A stretch of 40,510 bases of DNA, taken from Bacillota bacterium (GTDB lineage: Bacteria > Bacillota > Sulfobacillia > Sulfobacillales > Sulfobacillaceae). The stretch lies in assembly GCA_021792935.1 (NCBI GenBank), contig JAJYTS010000007.1, forward strand, positions 1 through 40,510, in the 5' to 3' direction. Under the pieces are notes generated by a model, which saw only the letters and a list, made by a program, of their open reading frames with translations, did no database searches and was not told the origin of the DNA. Numbering within the stretch: position 1 is the stretch's first letter; each line of letters opens with the position of its first letter. This document shows positions 1 through 10,444 of the stretch, one piece after another. Position numbers and translations under genes: made by a program.

Positions 1-843
1 ATAAGCGTACCAATCCTCCCCATAAGGAACATAAACACGAGTGCGGTAGCCTTCATGCGCAAGACTCTCCAGAACGCTAAACCCCACCCCATACAACATT
101 TGAAATTCAAATCGCTCACGCGGCACGTTTCGCTCATGCACAAACTTTAATACCTGCCCGATGATGCGCTCGTCGTGAGTGGCAATCGCCGTGTAGTTGC
201 CCAGATTTAAAGACTCTTGCACCAATTTGACATAGTTTTCATCCACGTCAGGCTTAGAGGGAAAAGCCATGGCCACCGGTTCTTGATAAGCTCCTTTGAC
301 AATCCGCAAATTGGCCGTGGACCCGCTTAAGTTTCGCAAGTCGTCCAACGTGCGGTACAAGTAAGCCTGCAACACCAGCCCCACATTTTGGGGAAAGATC
401 TGGTGCGCTTCTTGAAATAACCGGATGGTGGCATCAGTATATGGCGTGTTTTCCATATCAATGCGGACATAATTCTGAAATTCCGCGGCTTTTGCGACAA
501 TCTCCCTGAGATTGCGCCGCGCCAGTTCTTCATCCAGCGCGAGTCCCATCATCGTAAGTTTCAACGACACCGTAGACTGGACCCCACTCTGCCGGATTCC
601 ATCCAACATCGCTAAATAACTATCCTTCGCGTCGACAGCCTCCGTCACATCGCCAACCGACTCACCCAAATGGTCCATGGTGGCCATTATCCCACGGCTG
701 TTAATATCACGGACCCGCTCAAGAGCTGTCGGCAGTGTGCTGCCGGCCACAAACCGGGCCGCTCCCATCTGCATGCCGTATCGTTTTAAGACGCCCTCCA
801 CCACCGGATTGCCGCCAAGCCCCAATACCGCTTCCCGAAACAT
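1..843 (-). CDS. Proline dehydrogenase (PutA/PRODH domain), 3' end truncated by window edge
   Basis: Own reverse translation: MFREAVLGLGGNPVVEGVLKRYGMQMGAARFVAGSTLPTALERVRDINSRGIMATMDHLGESVGDVTEAV...VSLKLTMMGLALDEELARRNLREIV...YVRIDMENTPYTDATIRLFQEA...LQAYLYRTLDDL...LRIVKGAYQEP; GGAGG RBS before ATG at 843; no stop before position 1, so absent from the ORF track. Confidence 0.9.
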   Translation of the reverse strand, partial: MFREAVLGLGGNPVVEGVLKRYGMQMGAARFVAGSTLPTALERVRDINSRGIMATMDHLGESVGDVTEAVDAKDSYLAMLDGIRQSGVQSTVSLKLTMMGLALDEELARRNLREIVAKAAEFQNYVRIDMENTPYTDATIRLFQEAHQIFPQNVGLVLQAYLYRTLDDLRNLSGSTANLRIVKGAYQEPVAMAFPSKPDVDENYVKLVQESLNLGNYTAIATHDERIIGQVLKFVHERNVPRERFEFQMLYGVGFSVLESLAHEGYRTRVYVPYGEDWYAY

Positions 844-1651
844 CTCGCACTCCCTCCTGCTCAAACCCAATGGCGTCCAACATCAAACCCCTCGATGGCG
901 CCAGCGGAGTCACCTTAACCCGGGCATCCGCCAGTCCTCGCCGAATCAGGGCTAGTGAACCTGCAGGCGCTGCCGCTGCCAACATACTCCCCACCATATG
1001 CCTCACCATTCGATACAAAAAACCATCTCCGACCACCTGATAGCGCCAAATCCGGCCATTATCCTCAATTGTCCAGCGACTCATGAGGATGGTGCGCATC
1101 GTGGTGCGAGCCGTCGACCCCTCGGTCCGAAAGGGCCGAAAATCATGAGCCCCTCCGAACAATTGGGCCCCAGCCTGTAAGAGAGACCACGACAGCGGGC
1201 CGGAATAGCGATGCACGAACCGATGCCAGGCAAGGTCGGCCGGCCCTTCGCCACGCCAAATCCGATAGCTGTACTGCTTGCAGGTGGACGACCGGCGCGG
1301 ATCCCAACCCACCGGCACCCATCGCGCCCCGATAATCTGAATGGAGGATGGCAGACGGCGGTTAACCACCTCCACCAATCGCTCTGCCGGCACCAGCACC
1401 GGACCGCGCCATACCACCACCTGCCCGGCTGCATGCACCCCCACGTCTGTCCGACTAGCCCCCAGTATTGTGCCTGCGCCGAATAATCGCGTTAAATGGG
1501 ATTCCAACTCGCCCTGAATGGTTCGACCCTGCGCCTGCTTTTGAAACCCATGATAATCGGTCCCGTCGTAGCGAATGACCAGACACAACTGAGAATAAGA
1601 CTCTGAAGGAAATGCGGCACCCGGAAGGGGTGCCGCAATATGTGCCGACAT
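719..1651 (-). CDS. truA: tRNA pseudouridine(38-40) synthase TruA
   Basis: IRYDGTDYHGFQKQAQGRTIQGELE, GASRTDVGVHA catalytic motif, YRMVRHMVGSML, APSRGLMLDAIGF; C-terminal tail overlaps proDH start. Confidence 0.95.
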   Translation of the reverse strand: MSAHIAAPLPGAAFPSESYSQLCLVIRYDGTDYHGFQKQAQGRTIQGELESHLTRLFGAGTILGASRTDVGVHAAGQVVVWRGPVLVPAERLVEVVNRRLPSSIQIIGARWVPVGWDPRRSSTCKQYSYRIWRGEGPADLAWHRFVHRYSGPLSWSLLQAGAQLFGGAHDFRPFRTEGSTARTTMRTILMSRWTIEDNGRIWRYQVVGDGFLYRMVRHMVGSMLAAAAPAGSLALIRRGLADARVKVTPLAPSRGLMLDAIGFEQEGVRDVSGSGIGAWRQSGGGGRLKTIRHADGSGPVCGRQHTADSS

Positions 1652-1656
1652 ACCGA

Positions 1657-2001
1657 CTAAACCAACTCTAATATGGCCATAGGGGCGGCGTCCCCTTGCC
1701 GGTAGCCAGTGCGAAGAACACGGGTATAACCGCCAGTCCGCTCCTGGTACCGAGGTGCCAAGGTGGTAAATACCTTGGTGACCACATCCTCGTCGAGAAT
1801 ATAGGCCAGCGCCTGCCGGCGAGCGGCCAAATCACCGCGCTTGCCAAGCGTAATCATATGCTCAGCGACCCGGTTCACTTCACGGGCGCGGGTCACGGTG
1901 GTCTGAATGCGTTCTTCGCGCAAGAATGACGTCACCAGATTTCGCATCATAGCCCGGCGATGGCCACCGTTCCGGCCTAGTTTGCGATGATTTCCAGGCA
2001 T
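1657..2001 (-). CDS. rplQ: 50S ribosomal protein L17
   Basis: [42 protein letters not shown]. Confidence 0.98.
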   Translation of the reverse strand: MPGNHRKLGRNGGHRRAMMRNLVTSFLREERIQTTVTRAREVNRVAEHMITLGKRGDLAARRQALAYILDEDVVTKVFTTLAPRYQERTGGYTRVLRTGYRQGDAAPMAILELV

Positions 2002-2040
2002 GTTCCGACTCCTTTACCAATGTGGTGGCTGTGCCCTCCA

Positions 2041-3003
2041 CTACTCTTCCGACGGGCGCAGCGACAAGCTCAAACTGGCCAGTTTCTCTTTAACTTCCTC
2101 CAAAGACTTCTTCCCCAAATTGCGGACTTTCATCATATCATCGTCCGTCTTCGCGGTGAGCTCGCCCACGGTGTTGATGCTGGCGCGCTTGAGACAATTA
2201 AACGAACGTACCGACAGATCCAGTTCCTCAATGGGCATTTCTAACAGCCGATCGCGTTTGTCTTCTTCTCGCTCCAGACCGATATCCACGCCTGGCGCCC
2301 CGTCAGTAAGATTCACAAATAGACGCAGGTGGTCCGACAAAATTTTACTTCCCATGGATACGGCTTCTTCCGGCGACATGGAACCGTCCGTCCACACCTC
2401 AATGGTTAGTCGGTCGTAATCGGTGATATGGCCCACCCGAGTATCTTCCACGCGCCAATTAGCCTTCAGCACGGGACTAAAAATAGAGTCAACCGGAATG
2501 GCGCCAATGGCTTGTTCACCGTGCTTGTTTTTTTCAGCTGGCACATAGCCACGACCGCGCTCGATAGACATTTCCATGGAGAGGCGAGATCCTTCGTCCA
2601 CATAGGCCACGTGCTGCCCGGGATTCAGAATATCCACATCGGAATCGCCCAGGATATCAGCGGCTGTCACTTCCGCCGGCCCTTCTTTGTCAATGCGAAG
2701 CAACTTCACTTCATCCGACCACGATTTTAGGGCAAGCCGCTTCAGGTTCAGGATTATGTCCGCCGTATCCTCCAGGACACCCGGAATGACCGAAAACTCG
2801 TGAAGAACCCCCTCAATACGAACGGAGGTCACCGCCGTCCCGGGAAGCGAAGAAAGAAGAATCCTTCTGAGCGAATTGCCTAAGGTGATGCCGTAGCCTC
2901 TGTCTAGCGGTTCCACGACAAACTGCCCATAGTTGGGCTCACCGCCATCATCTACCCGTCGAATTTCCGGTTTCTCGATTTCGGTCATTCCCGCAGCCCG
3001 CAT
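2041..3003 (-). CDS. rpoA: DNA-directed RNA polymerase subunit alpha
   Basis: [10 protein letters not shown]...[37 protein letters not shown] track start at 3129 overlaps rpsD; AAAGG RBS favours ATG at 3003 (or 2988). Confidence 0.97.
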   Translation of the reverse strand: MRAAGMTEIEKPEIRRVDDGGEPNYGQFVVEPLDRGYGITLGNSLRRILLSSLPGTAVTSVRIEGVLHEFSVIPGVLEDTADIILNLKRLALKSWSDEVKLLRIDKEGPAEVTAADILGDSDVDILNPGQHVAYVDEGSRLSMEMSIERGRGYVPAEKNKHGEQAIGAIPVDSIFSPVLKANWRVEDTRVGHITDYDRLTIEVWTDGSMSPEEAVSMGSKILSDHLRLFVNLTDGAPGVDIGLEREEDKRDRLLEMPIEELDLSVRSFNCLKRASINTVGELTAKTDDDMMKVRNLGKKSLEEVKEKLASLSLSLRPSEE

Positions 3004-3043
3004 CCGCAGGCCTTTGCCCCCTTTCGGTAACCCACTATGCCAA

Positions 3044-3670
3044 TTATCGGGAGTACCACTCAACAATGAGCTGCTCTTGCACCGGCGCGTCAATCTCGTC
3101 GCGATTGGGCAAGCGCAGCACAGTGCCACGCAAGGCCTCCGAGTTCACTTCCAACCAAGCGGGAACCAGCCGGGACGATGTTTGATCCATCTGCTTAAAC
3201 CGGGGTTTTTGCCGGCTTGACTCGCGCACCTCAATAACATCTCCAGGCTTAACTAAGAAGGACGGAATATTAACCCGTCGGCCATTCACCTGAAAATGAT
3301 TATGGCGCACTAGCTGACGAGCCTCCGCCCGCGAAGACCCCAGTCCCATGCGATAGATGACGTTGTCAAGACGTCGCTCCAGGGTCTGCAGTAATAGCTC
3401 ACCCGTAATGCCCCGCTTATTTTTCGCCGCTTTCTCGAAGTACCGGGCAAATTGACCCTCCATGACCCCGTAGGTCCTGCGTGCCTTCTGCTTCTCACGC
3501 AACTGCACCCCGTACTCAGAAAGTTTACGGCGCCCCTGCCCATGTTGACCGGGCGGCACGGGCCGACGAGTCATCGGACACTTGTCGGTAAAACACTTTT
3601 CACCCTTGAGATACAGCTTGGTTCCCTCACGTCGGCAAATCTTGCAGACGGGATCCGTATAACGTGCCAT
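3044..3670 (-). CDS. rpsD: 30S ribosomal protein S4 (Cys-containing type)
   Basis: [44 protein letters not shown]...S4 domain. Confidence 0.98.
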   Translation of the reverse strand: MARYTDPVCKICRREGTKLYLKGEKCFTDKCPMTRRPVPPGQHGQGRRKLSEYGVQLREKQKARRTYGVMEGQFARYFEKAAKNKRGITGELLLQTLERRLDNVIYRMGLGSSRAEARQLVRHNHFQVNGRRVNIPSFLVKPGDVIEVRESSRQKPRFKQMDQTSSRLVPAWLEVNSEALRGTVLRLPNRDEIDAPVQEQLIVEWYSR

Positions 3671-3696
3671 AGTTTGCGCCTCCTTCCTTTCTGTTT

Positions 3697-4089
3697 TTAG
3701 ACTCGACGCCGCTTAGGCGGCCGACAGCCATTGTGCGGAATCGGGGTCACATCTTTAATCATGCTGACCTCAAGTCCTGCCGACTGCAATGACCGGATAG
3801 CAGCCTCACGGCCTGATCCCGGTCCCTTCACCAATACCTCAACCTCTTTAAGGCCGTACTCCATAGCGCCTTTGGCAGCGGTTTCCGCGGCTAATTGCGC
3901 GGCAAACGGGGTACTTTTACGAGAACCCTTAAAGCCCGACTGACCGGCAGAAGCCCATGACAAGGTGTTTCCCTGGGGGTCGGTAATGGTCACGATGGTA
4001 TTATTAAAGGTGGAACGAATATGCGCCACTCCCCGATCGACGTGTCGACGATCGCGGCGCTTGGTGCGTGTAGTACGACGCGCTGGCAT
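3697..4089 (-). CDS. rpsK: 30S ribosomal protein S11
   Basis: [30 protein letters not shown]...[16 protein letters not shown]. Confidence 0.98.
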   Translation of the reverse strand: MPARRTTRTKRRDRRHVDRGVAHIRSTFNNTIVTITDPQGNTLSWASAGQSGFKGSRKSTPFAAQLAAETAAKGAMEYGLKEVEVLVKGPGSGREAAIRSLQSAGLEVSMIKDVTPIPHNGCRPPKRRRV

Positions 4090-4113
4090 AAAGCGGAAAA
4101 CCCCTCCCTTAAA

Positions 4114-4485
4114 TTATCGCTTCTTTTTGGCGCCCACGGTCCGACGGGGACCTTTGCGGGTGCGAGCGTTAGTTTTGGTGCGTTGGCCCCGCACAGGCAA
4201 GCCGCGGCGGTGACGCATGCCGCGATAGGAGCCAATGTCGCTCAATCGCTTAATGTTCATTTGCACCTCACGGCGCAAATCACCCTCGACCCGCCAATCA
4301 CGGTCGATAACCTCGCGAATCCGACTGACTTCTTCTTCTGTCAGATCGCGCACCCGGGTGTCGGGATCTACTTGGCTTTGCGCTAAAATTTGCCGCGACG
4401 CCGGCCAACCAATCCCATAAATATAGGGCAAGGCCGCTTCCACACGCTTGTCCCGCGGCAGGTCGATGCCAGAAATACGAGCCAC
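4114..4485 (-). CDS. rpsM: 30S ribosomal protein S13
   Basis: [26 protein letters not shown]...[25 protein letters not shown]. Confidence 0.98.
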   Translation of the reverse strand: MARISGIDLPRDKRVEAALPYIYGIGWPASRQILAQSQVDPDTRVRDLTEEEVSRIREVIDRDWRVEGDLRREVQMNIKRLSDIGSYRGMRHRRGLPVRGQRTKTNARTRKGPRRTVGAKKKR

Positions 4486-4515
4486 TCAATATCCTCCTAA
4501 CCGGCCGGATGCGGC

Positions 4516-4629
4516 CTATCCTTGAGTCTGCTTATGCTTGGGATTCTCGCAGATCACCATGACACGTCCATGCCGCTTAATCACCTTGCACTTCTCGCAT
4601 ATGGGTTTGACCGATGCGCGAACCTTCAT
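4516..4629 (-). CDS. rpmJ: 50S ribosomal protein L36 (37 aa, C+ zinc type)
   Basis: Own reverse translation [37 protein letters not shown]; too short for ORF track. Confidence 0.97.
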   Translation of the reverse strand: MKVRASVKPICEKCKVIKRHGRVMVICENPKHKQTQG

Positions 4630-4671
4630 GGAGATCACACCTCCTCAAAAACTGCGTTCCCTGCTCTGCCG

Positions 4672-4890
4672 TTATTTGAACCGATAGGTAATGCGGCCTC
4701 GTGTCAAATCGTAAGGCGACAACTGCACCGTCACCTTGTCACCGGGATAGATCTTAATAAAATGCATGCGAATCTTTCCCGAAACGTGAGCCAAGACCTT
4801 ATGACCATTGGATAATTCCACGCGGAACATGGCGTTGGGCAAGGGTTCAATAACAGTGCCCTCCACCTCGATCGCGTCCTCTTTCGCCAA
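4672..4890 (-). CDS. infA: Translation initiation factor IF-1
   Basis: [TTG][71 protein letters not shown] = 72 aa from TTG at 4890; track ORF extends to 4944. Confidence 0.96.
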   Translation of the reverse strand: MAKEDAIEVEGTVIEPLPNAMFRVELSNGHKVLAHVSGKIRMHFIKIYPGDKVTVQLSPYDLTRGRITYRFK

Positions 4891-4989
4891 AGCCTCCCCC
4901 CCTTTATGCGGACTCTGCTTCATAAGCTCTTCCTGCAATGACAATTTTGCCCAAATTAGCGCGACAGTATCCCGAGCAGTATCCGATCC

Positions 4990-4998
4990 ATTATACCA
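4990..4998 (-). promoter_or_regulatory. Extended -10 promoter candidate upstream of infA
   Basis: Minus strand TGGTATAAT in map-infA gap (consensus TATAAT with TGN); a TTGACT sits 21 nt upstream, too far for a good -35. Confidence 0.5.
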
Positions 4999-5004
4999 GA
5001 TTAC

Positions 5005-5757
5005 TTATCGCAGCGCAGTCAATATCTCAGGCCCGTCCTCACTGACAAAAATAGTGTGTTCAAAGTGGGCCGAGAGACTGTGGTCTCGGGTGGTTACCGT
5101 CCAGCCGTCTGCTCCCACGTCTACCTGGTGCGTGCCGACATTCACCATCGGCTCAATCGCGATGGCCAAGCCAGACTTCAGCAGCAGACCGCGTCCCGGG
5201 GTGCCGTAATTCGGCACCTGCGGATCCTCATGCATTTTCCGGCCTACTCCATGGCCCACAAAATCGCGCACCACGCTAAATCCGTGAGCCTCCACATGTT
5301 GCTGCACGGCGGCTCCCACATCGCCCAGATGGCCACCAACCCGAGAGGCCTCGATGCCTTTGTACAACGCCTCTTCCGTAACCTGAAGCAATTCTTTGGC
5401 GCGGTCATTCGGGGGGTTCCCAACAAACATGCTGAACGCGGCGTCGCCCACAAATCCATCCAATACGGCTCCGAGGTCAATGCTCACCAGGTCGCCGGGA
5501 TGAATAACACGAGTCCCGGGGATGCCGTGGACCACCTGATCATTGATGGAGACACAAACGCTGGCGGGATAGCCCTGGTACCCCTTGAATACCGGGATGG
5601 CCTCCCGATGGCGAATTTCTCTATCAGCCACCACATCCAAATCCCGGGTCGTTACGCCCGGCTTAACCGTATCACGAAGTATCTCCAGCACCTCGGCCAC
5701 GACCCGGCCAGCACCGCGCATTTTCTCCCGATCCCGGCTGCTTTTCAGCTCAACCAC
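5005..5757 (-). CDS. map: Type I methionine aminopeptidase
   Basis: EKMRGAGRVVAEVLEILRDTVKPGVTTRDLD..., SINDQVVHGIPG, DLVSIDLGA, VGHGVGRKMHEDP; likely GTG start at 5757 overlapping adk stop by 8 nt. Confidence 0.95.
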   Translation of the reverse strand: MVELKSSRDREKMRGAGRVVAEVLEILRDTVKPGVTTRDLDVVADREIRHREAIPVFKGYQGYPASVCVSINDQVVHGIPGTRVIHPGDLVSIDLGAVLDGFVGDAAFSMFVGNPPNDRAKELLQVTEEALYKGIEASRVGGHLGDVGAAVQQHVEAHGFSVVRDFVGHGVGRKMHEDPQVPNYGTPGRGLLLKSGLAIAIEPMVNVGTHQVDVGADGWTVTTRDHSLSAHFEHTIFVSEDGPEILTALR

Positions 5758-6406
5758 GCGAGTTCTCCAATCTCTCCAAAATGTTGTCGGTGACAGCATC
5801 GGCACTGAGCTCGCCGTTGAACTCATACACTCGCTCTTGTTGGCGATAATAATCCACCAGAGGAGCGGTTTCACTCTCATAAACCGCTAATCGGCGCACC
5901 ACCGTGCCCTCACTGTCGTCGGCGCGTTGCACCAATACGGAGCCGCACGCGTCACAGACATCCCGCACCCGCGGTGGATTCCAGGCGACGTGATAGAGCC
6001 TGCCGCAGTTCTCGCAAACGCGCCGCCCGGTTAACCGCTCGACCAGCACGGACCGCGCCACCAGCAAATAAATGACGGCGTCCAACTGGCGGCCCCCTTC
6101 GGCCAGCAAAGCGTCAAACATCTTGCCTTGGACAATAGTTCGCGGGAAGCCATCCAAAATGAAACCGTTTAGCGCATCGGTTTCCCCTAAGCGGGCTTTT
6201 ACCATGGCCCCGGTGACATCGTCCGGCACCAACAGCCCTTTATCCATATAGCCTCGCGCCAACAGCCCCAGTTGGGTACCTTCACTCAGGTTTTTGCGAA
6301 AAATATCGCCAGTGGAAATGTGGGGGACGTCAAGCCGCGCTGCTAAGACTTTGGCCTGCGTGCCCTTACCGGACCCCGGAGGGCCAATTAGTACCAGCCG
6401 CATCAA
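5750..6406 (-). CDS. adk: Adenylate kinase (zinc-lid type)
   Basis: LVLIGPPGSGKGTQAK, HISTGDIFR, DGFPRT, CENCGRLYH...CDACG lid. Confidence 0.98.
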   Translation of the reverse strand: MMRLVLIGPPGSGKGTQAKVLAARLDVPHISTGDIFRKNLSEGTQLGLLARGYMDKGLLVPDDVTGAMVKARLGETDALNGFILDGFPRTIVQGKMFDALLAEGGRQLDAVIYLLVARSVLVERLTGRRVCENCGRLYHVAWNPPRVRDVCDACGSVLVQRADDSEGTVVRRLAVYESETAPLVDYYRQQERVYEFNGELSADAVTDNILERLENSRG

Positions 6407-6416
6407 TGTCGCCCCC

Positions 6417-7703
6417 TCATTTCATGAACCCCTGGTACTGCCGCATCACCAACTGTGACTGCATCTGCTTCAGGGTATCAAGGGAGACACCCACAATAAT
6501 CAAAAGCGACGTGCCGCCGAAGTATAGGTTGACGGGGCCCATGGCTAAACTGACAATGCTGGGCAAAATGGCAACCAGCCCTAAGAATATCGCGCCCACA
6601 AAAGTGAGCCGATTGCTCAGGCGGGCCAGATAGTCGGCCGTTGGCTTACCCGGGCGAATACCAGGGATATGGCCGCCCGCTTTTTTCAAGTTGTCGGCCA
6701 CGTCATCCACTTTAAACACCACTTCGGTGTAGAAGAAGGTGAAGACCACCACCAGGAAAAATTCCACCACAATATATAAAGGCGACTTGAACCCAAAATA
6801 ATTAGTAAAAGCGGTTACCCAGGCGCCGTGGAAAAACTGCGATACGGTATAGGGCAAAATCAATAACGAAATAGCAAAAATGACGGGAATAACCCCCGCT
6901 TGATTCACACGGATGGGGAGATGAGTATTTTGCCCTTGATAAATGCGGCGGCCCACCACCCGCTTGGGATATTGCACCGGCACCTTGCGTTGACCTTCAT
7001 TAACAAACACCACCGCTGCGATAATGCCCAAAGCCACCACCAGGAAGGCAATGAGCTTCGGCACGGTGAGGATTCCAGCGGAGACGTATCGAGCCATGAC
7101 CTGCAAGCCATAGGGCAAACGGGACACAATTCCGAACAGCACCAACAACGAAATACCGTTGCCAATCCCTTTTTCACTGAGACGCTCACCGATCCACATG
7201 AGAAACGTGGAACCGACCAAGAGCATGAAAGCGGTAAAGAAGAGCATCCATACCGTGTGGTGCACAAACACGGATTGTCCGCTGGCGGAGCGGAACCGGT
7301 AGAGATAATACGAGATTCCCACCGCCTGAAGGAGCCCCAAGCCGATGGCAAGCCACCGGGTCCATTGGGTTATTTTCTTCTGACCCTCTTCTCCCTCTTT
7401 GCCCCATTCCTCGACTTGCGGAATAACCACCGTCATCAACTGCATAATAATGCTGGCATTAATATAGGGAATAATGCTCAGCGCGCCCACCGACAACGTG
7501 GCGGTGGCGCCCCCGCTAAAGAGATTTAATAAGGCGAAAATGGTGGCGCCCGAACTAAACAAGTGCTGAATGACACTCGCATTCACACCCGGAATGGGAA
7601 CATGCACACCCAGCCGGAACACCACCAGCATGCCCAGGGTATAGAGAATCCGTTGAGTGAGCTGCGAGCCCTTGAGGGCCCCCAGCATGGCATTTTGCGC
7701 CAC
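6417..7703 (-). CDS. secY: Preprotein translocase subunit SecY
   Basis: RILYTLGMLVVFRLGVHVPIPGVN, multi-TM, IPGIRPGKPTADYL. Confidence 0.98.
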   Translation of the reverse strand: MAQNAMLGALKGSQLTQRILYTLGMLVVFRLGVHVPIPGVNASVIQHLFSSGATIFALLNLFSGGATATLSVGALSIIPYINASIIMQLMTVVIPQVEEWGKEGEEGQKKITQWTRWLAIGLGLLQAVGISYYLYRFRSASGQSVFVHHTVWMLFFTAFMLLVGSTFLMWIGERLSEKGIGNGISLLVLFGIVSRLPYGLQVMARYVSAGILTVPKLIAFLVVALGIIAAVVFVNEGQRKVPVQYPKRVVGRRIYQGQNTHLPIRVNQAGVIPVIFAISLLILPYTVSQFFHGAWVTAFTNYFGFKSPLYIVVEFFLVVVFTFFYTEVVFKVDDVADNLKKAGGHIPGIRPGKPTADYLARLSNRLTFVGAIFLGLVAILPSIVSLAMGPVNLYFGGTSLLIIVGVSLDTLKQMQSQLVMRQYQGFMK

Positions 7704-8141
7704 CTAAACCACCTCGGCCCGTCCCGAAGCCGCCTCGATTTTCTCCTTGGCAGACTTGGAGAAAGCGTTTGCTTGCACCACCAGCGGTCGGTCCAAAGCA
7801 CCATCGCCAAGTATCTTCACGGGAAGATTGCGCCGAACCAAGCGGTGCTGCTTTAAAAGACTCACCGTGACAACCGTATCGGCCTCAAACTGGTTGAGAG
7901 ACTCGATATTGACAATCTCGTACTCGACCCGGAAGGGATTCTTGAAACCGCGTTTGGGCAGCCGGCGCTGCAAGGGCATTTGGCCGCCTTCAAATCCGGG
8001 ACGAATGCTTCCGCCCGACCGCGCCTTTTGCCCCTTGTGCCCGCGGCCCGCAGTCTTGCCGAGTCCAGATCCTAGCCCCCGGCCACGCCTGGTCTTCTTC
8101 TCATGGGAACCGGGCGCCGGCTGCAAATCATGAAGTCGCAT
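7704..8141 (-). CDS. rplO: 50S ribosomal protein L15
   Basis: [44 protein letters not shown]. Confidence 0.98.
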   Translation of the reverse strand: MRLHDLQPAPGSHEKKTRRGRGLGSGLGKTAGRGHKGQKARSGGSIRPGFEGGQMPLQRRLPKRGFKNPFRVEYEIVNIESLNQFEADTVVTVSLLKQHRLVRRNLPVKILGDGALDRPLVVQANAFSKSAKEKIEAASGRAEVV

Positions 8142-8336
8142 TTATTCCCCCGCCTCCTCAATCTCTTCAACCCGCACCAAATGGCGAACCTTGTGCACCA
8201 TACCGCGGATAGAGGGATTGTCGTTATGCTCCACCGAGCGCCACATTTTCCCCAGCCCCAGGGACTTAACCGTGTCCTTTTGCTCCTTGGCATAGCCGAT
8301 GGGACTCTTCACCAGGGTGATACGAATCTTAGCCAT
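8142..8336 (-). CDS. rpmD: 50S ribosomal protein L30
   Basis: [54 protein letters not shown]. Confidence 0.97.
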   Translation of the reverse strand: MAKIRITLVKSPIGYAKEQKDTVKSLGLGKMWRSVEHNDNPSIRGMVHKVRHLVRVEEIEEAGE

Positions 8337-8862
8337 GATGCGCGCCTCCCAAAACCTGTTGCAAGGTCAGACCCCGCAACTTGGCCACGTGATGAGCGCT
8401 CTTGAGCTGGCGCAAGGCGTCCATGGTCGCCGCCACCACATTATTCGGATTGGAGGTGCCCAAGGACTTGGTCAACACATCGCGAACCCCGGCCGCCTCC
8501 AACACCGCGCGAACCGGCCCACCCGCAATCACACCGGTACCTTCCGCGGCCGGCTTAAGCAAGACCCGTCCAGCCCCGAATGTCCCGACCACCTGATGCG
8601 GGATGGTTGTTCCCAACCGCGGCACGACAACCAGATGCTTTTTGGCATCTTCTATTCCCTTGCGAATGGCATCGGGAATTTCGGCCGCCTTGCCTAGGCC
8701 CACGCCCACTTTGCCTTCTTCGTCGCCCACAACCACCAGGGCACTAAAGCTGAAGCGTCGTCCACCTTTAACAACTTTGGCCACACGATTGATGGCCACT
8801 ACTTTTTCTTTATACTCCCCCGCGCGCTTATCGTCGCTCGATGGTGTCTGCCCGCGTGCCAT
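8329..8862 (-). CDS. rpsE: 30S ribosomal protein S5
   Basis: [41 protein letters not shown]. Confidence 0.98.
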   Translation of the reverse strand: MARGQTPSSDDKRAGEYKEKVVAINRVAKVVKGGRRFSFSALVVVGDEEGKVGVGLGKAAEIPDAIRKGIEDAKKHLVVVPRLGTTIPHQVVGTFGAGRVLLKPAAEGTGVIAGGPVRAVLEAAGVRDVLTKSLGTSNPNNVVAATMDALRQLKSAHHVAKLRGLTLQQVLGGAHHG

Positions 8863-8876
8863 AACTGCCCCCTTGT

Positions 8877-9242
8877 CTAGAATTCCAGCCCGGATTCGCG
8901 CGCCGCGTCCGCCAAAGCTTTGACGCGCCCGTGATACCGATAACCGCCGCGGTCAAAAACGACCGTGGTCACTCCCTGCTCGCGCGCCCGCTCCCCCAGC
9001 CGCCGACCGACCTCGGCAGCCTTTGCCACCGTAAGACGCCCCGGCAAAGCTTTAATGGGTGTTTCCAGGGTTGAGGCGGAGGCAATGGTGCAGCCCCGCG
9101 TATCGTCAATAATCTGGGCGTAAATGTTCAAATTGGACCGAAAGACATTAAGGCGCGGCCGCTCCGACGTACCGTGCACCTTGGCACGAATGCGATAGTG
9201 CCTCTTTTTACGCGCCGCGTTCCTGTCAAATCGTTTGTACAC
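8877..9242 (-). CDS. rplR: 50S ribosomal protein L18
   Basis: GTG start at 9242: [47 protein letters not shown]; track ORF over-extends into rplF. Confidence 0.96.
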   Translation of the reverse strand: MYKRFDRNAARKKRHYRIRAKVHGTSERPRLNVFRSNLNIYAQIIDDTRGCTIASASTLETPIKALPGRLTVAKAAEVGRRLGERAREQGVTTVVFDRGGYRYHGRVKALADAARESGLEF

Positions 9243-9252
9243 GCCTAATCCC

Positions 9253-9792
9253 TCACTTCTTTCCAGTCTTTCCGACCTTGCGGCGGATCCGCTCACCCTT
9301 ATAATGAATGCCTTTGCCCTTATAGGGCTCCGGGGGCCGCACCCCGCGAATCTTAGCGGCCGTCTCTCCCACGGTTTCGCGGTCAAATCCCTTGACCAGC
9401 ACGTTGGTGGGATTGGGCACCTCGAAGCTAATGCCGGCCGGCGGGTCGATATGCACGGGATGGGAGAACCCCACCGCTAGTACCAGGCGCTCGCCTTGCT
9501 TAGAGGCACGGTACCCCACACCAGCCAGTTCTAAATGCTTTTCAAATCCCTTGGAGACGCCCTCCACCATATTGGCAATCAAGGTGCGCGACAGTCCCCA
9601 CTGAGCCCGGGCCATGCCGCTATCGTTGACAGGGCCCACCCGCACCTCTTGACCTTCCAAGGCGATAGTCACTTCAGGCCTTAAGGTACGTTCCAAGGTT
9701 CCTTTGCTGCCCTTTACCCGCACCGTCTGGCCGTCCACGGTCACTTCGACGCCAGCGGGCACGGGAATGGGCTGCTTGCCTATCCGAGACAT
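9253..9792 (-). CDS. rplF: 50S ribosomal protein L6
   Basis: [37 protein letters not shown]. Confidence 0.98.
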   Translation of the reverse strand: MSRIGKQPIPVPAGVEVTVDGQTVRVKGSKGTLERTLRPEVTIALEGQEVRVGPVNDSGMARAQWGLSRTLIANMVEGVSKGFEKHLELAGVGYRASKQGERLVLAVGFSHPVHIDPPAGISFEVPNPTNVLVKGFDRETVGETAAKIRGVRPPEPYKGKGIHYKGERIRRKVGKTGKK

Positions 9793-9820
9793 TTTTCGTT
9801 TCCTCCCCTAAACGGGCATT

Positions 9821-10213
9821 CTACCACACGTAACATAGCACTTCGCCGCCAATATGCTCCTCGCGGGCCCGCTTTTCCGTCATAATCCCCCTGGAGGTGG
9901 ACAATACCGCGATACCCAATCCTCCCAAGACGCGCGGCAACTGATCATGGCCAGCATACACTCTAAGCCCCGGGCGGCTGATCCTTTTGAGCCCGCTAAT
10001 CACCCGCTCACGGTTGGAACCATATTTAAGGTGCAGGCGCAGCATCCCCTGCTTGCCGTCCTCAACCAGTTCAAATTCCCGAATGTAGCCCTCTTCTTTG
10101 AGAATTTGGGCTAATGCGCGCTTTATGCGAGAGGATGGAACATCCACCACATCTCGATAGACAATATTGGCGTTTCGAATACGGGTCAACATATCCGCAA
10201 TTGGATCAGTCAC
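9821..10213 (-). CDS. rpsH: 30S ribosomal protein S8
   Basis: GTG start: [31 protein letters not shown]...[17 protein letters not shown]; track ORF over-extends upstream. Confidence 0.97.
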   Translation of the reverse strand: MTDPIADMLTRIRNANIVYRDVVDVPSSRIKRALAQILKEEGYIREFELVEDGKQGMLRLHLKYGSNRERVISGLKRISRPGLRVYAGHDQLPRVLGGLGIAVLSTSRGIMTEKRAREEHIGGEVLCYVW

Positions 10214-10238
10214 AACGATCCCCCTTTCTTCTTCCCGA

Positions 10239-10424
10239 TTACCAGCTAGCCTTGCGCACTCCGGGGATGGCTCCTTGATGCGCAAGTTCCCGGAAGCAAA
10301 GCCGACACAGTCCGAAATCGCGCAGGTAGCCGTGCGGGCGACCACATAACTGGCAACGGTGGTACTTGCGAACCTGAAACTTTGGCTTGCGTTTCGCCTT
10401 GGCAATCAATGACTTTTTGGCCAT
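10239..10424 (-). CDS. rpsN: 30S ribosomal protein S14 type Z (zinc)
   Basis: [61 protein letters not shown]. Confidence 0.98.
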   Translation of the reverse strand: MAKKSLIAKAKRKPKFQVRKYHRCQLCGRPHGYLRDFGLCRLCFRELAHQGAIPGVRKASW

Positions 10425-10444
10425 AATCAACCTCCCTCTTGTGA

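Noticed and set aside
677-1486. Plus-strand ORFs antisense to truA (677-955, 735-1040, 1211-1486)
   Set aside because: Shadow ORFs opposite a well-conserved gene; low-complexity Pro/Ser composition and no RBS.
5056-5793. 245-aa plus-strand ORF opposite map
   Set aside because: Antisense shadow of map in a GC-rich gene; no family resemblance.
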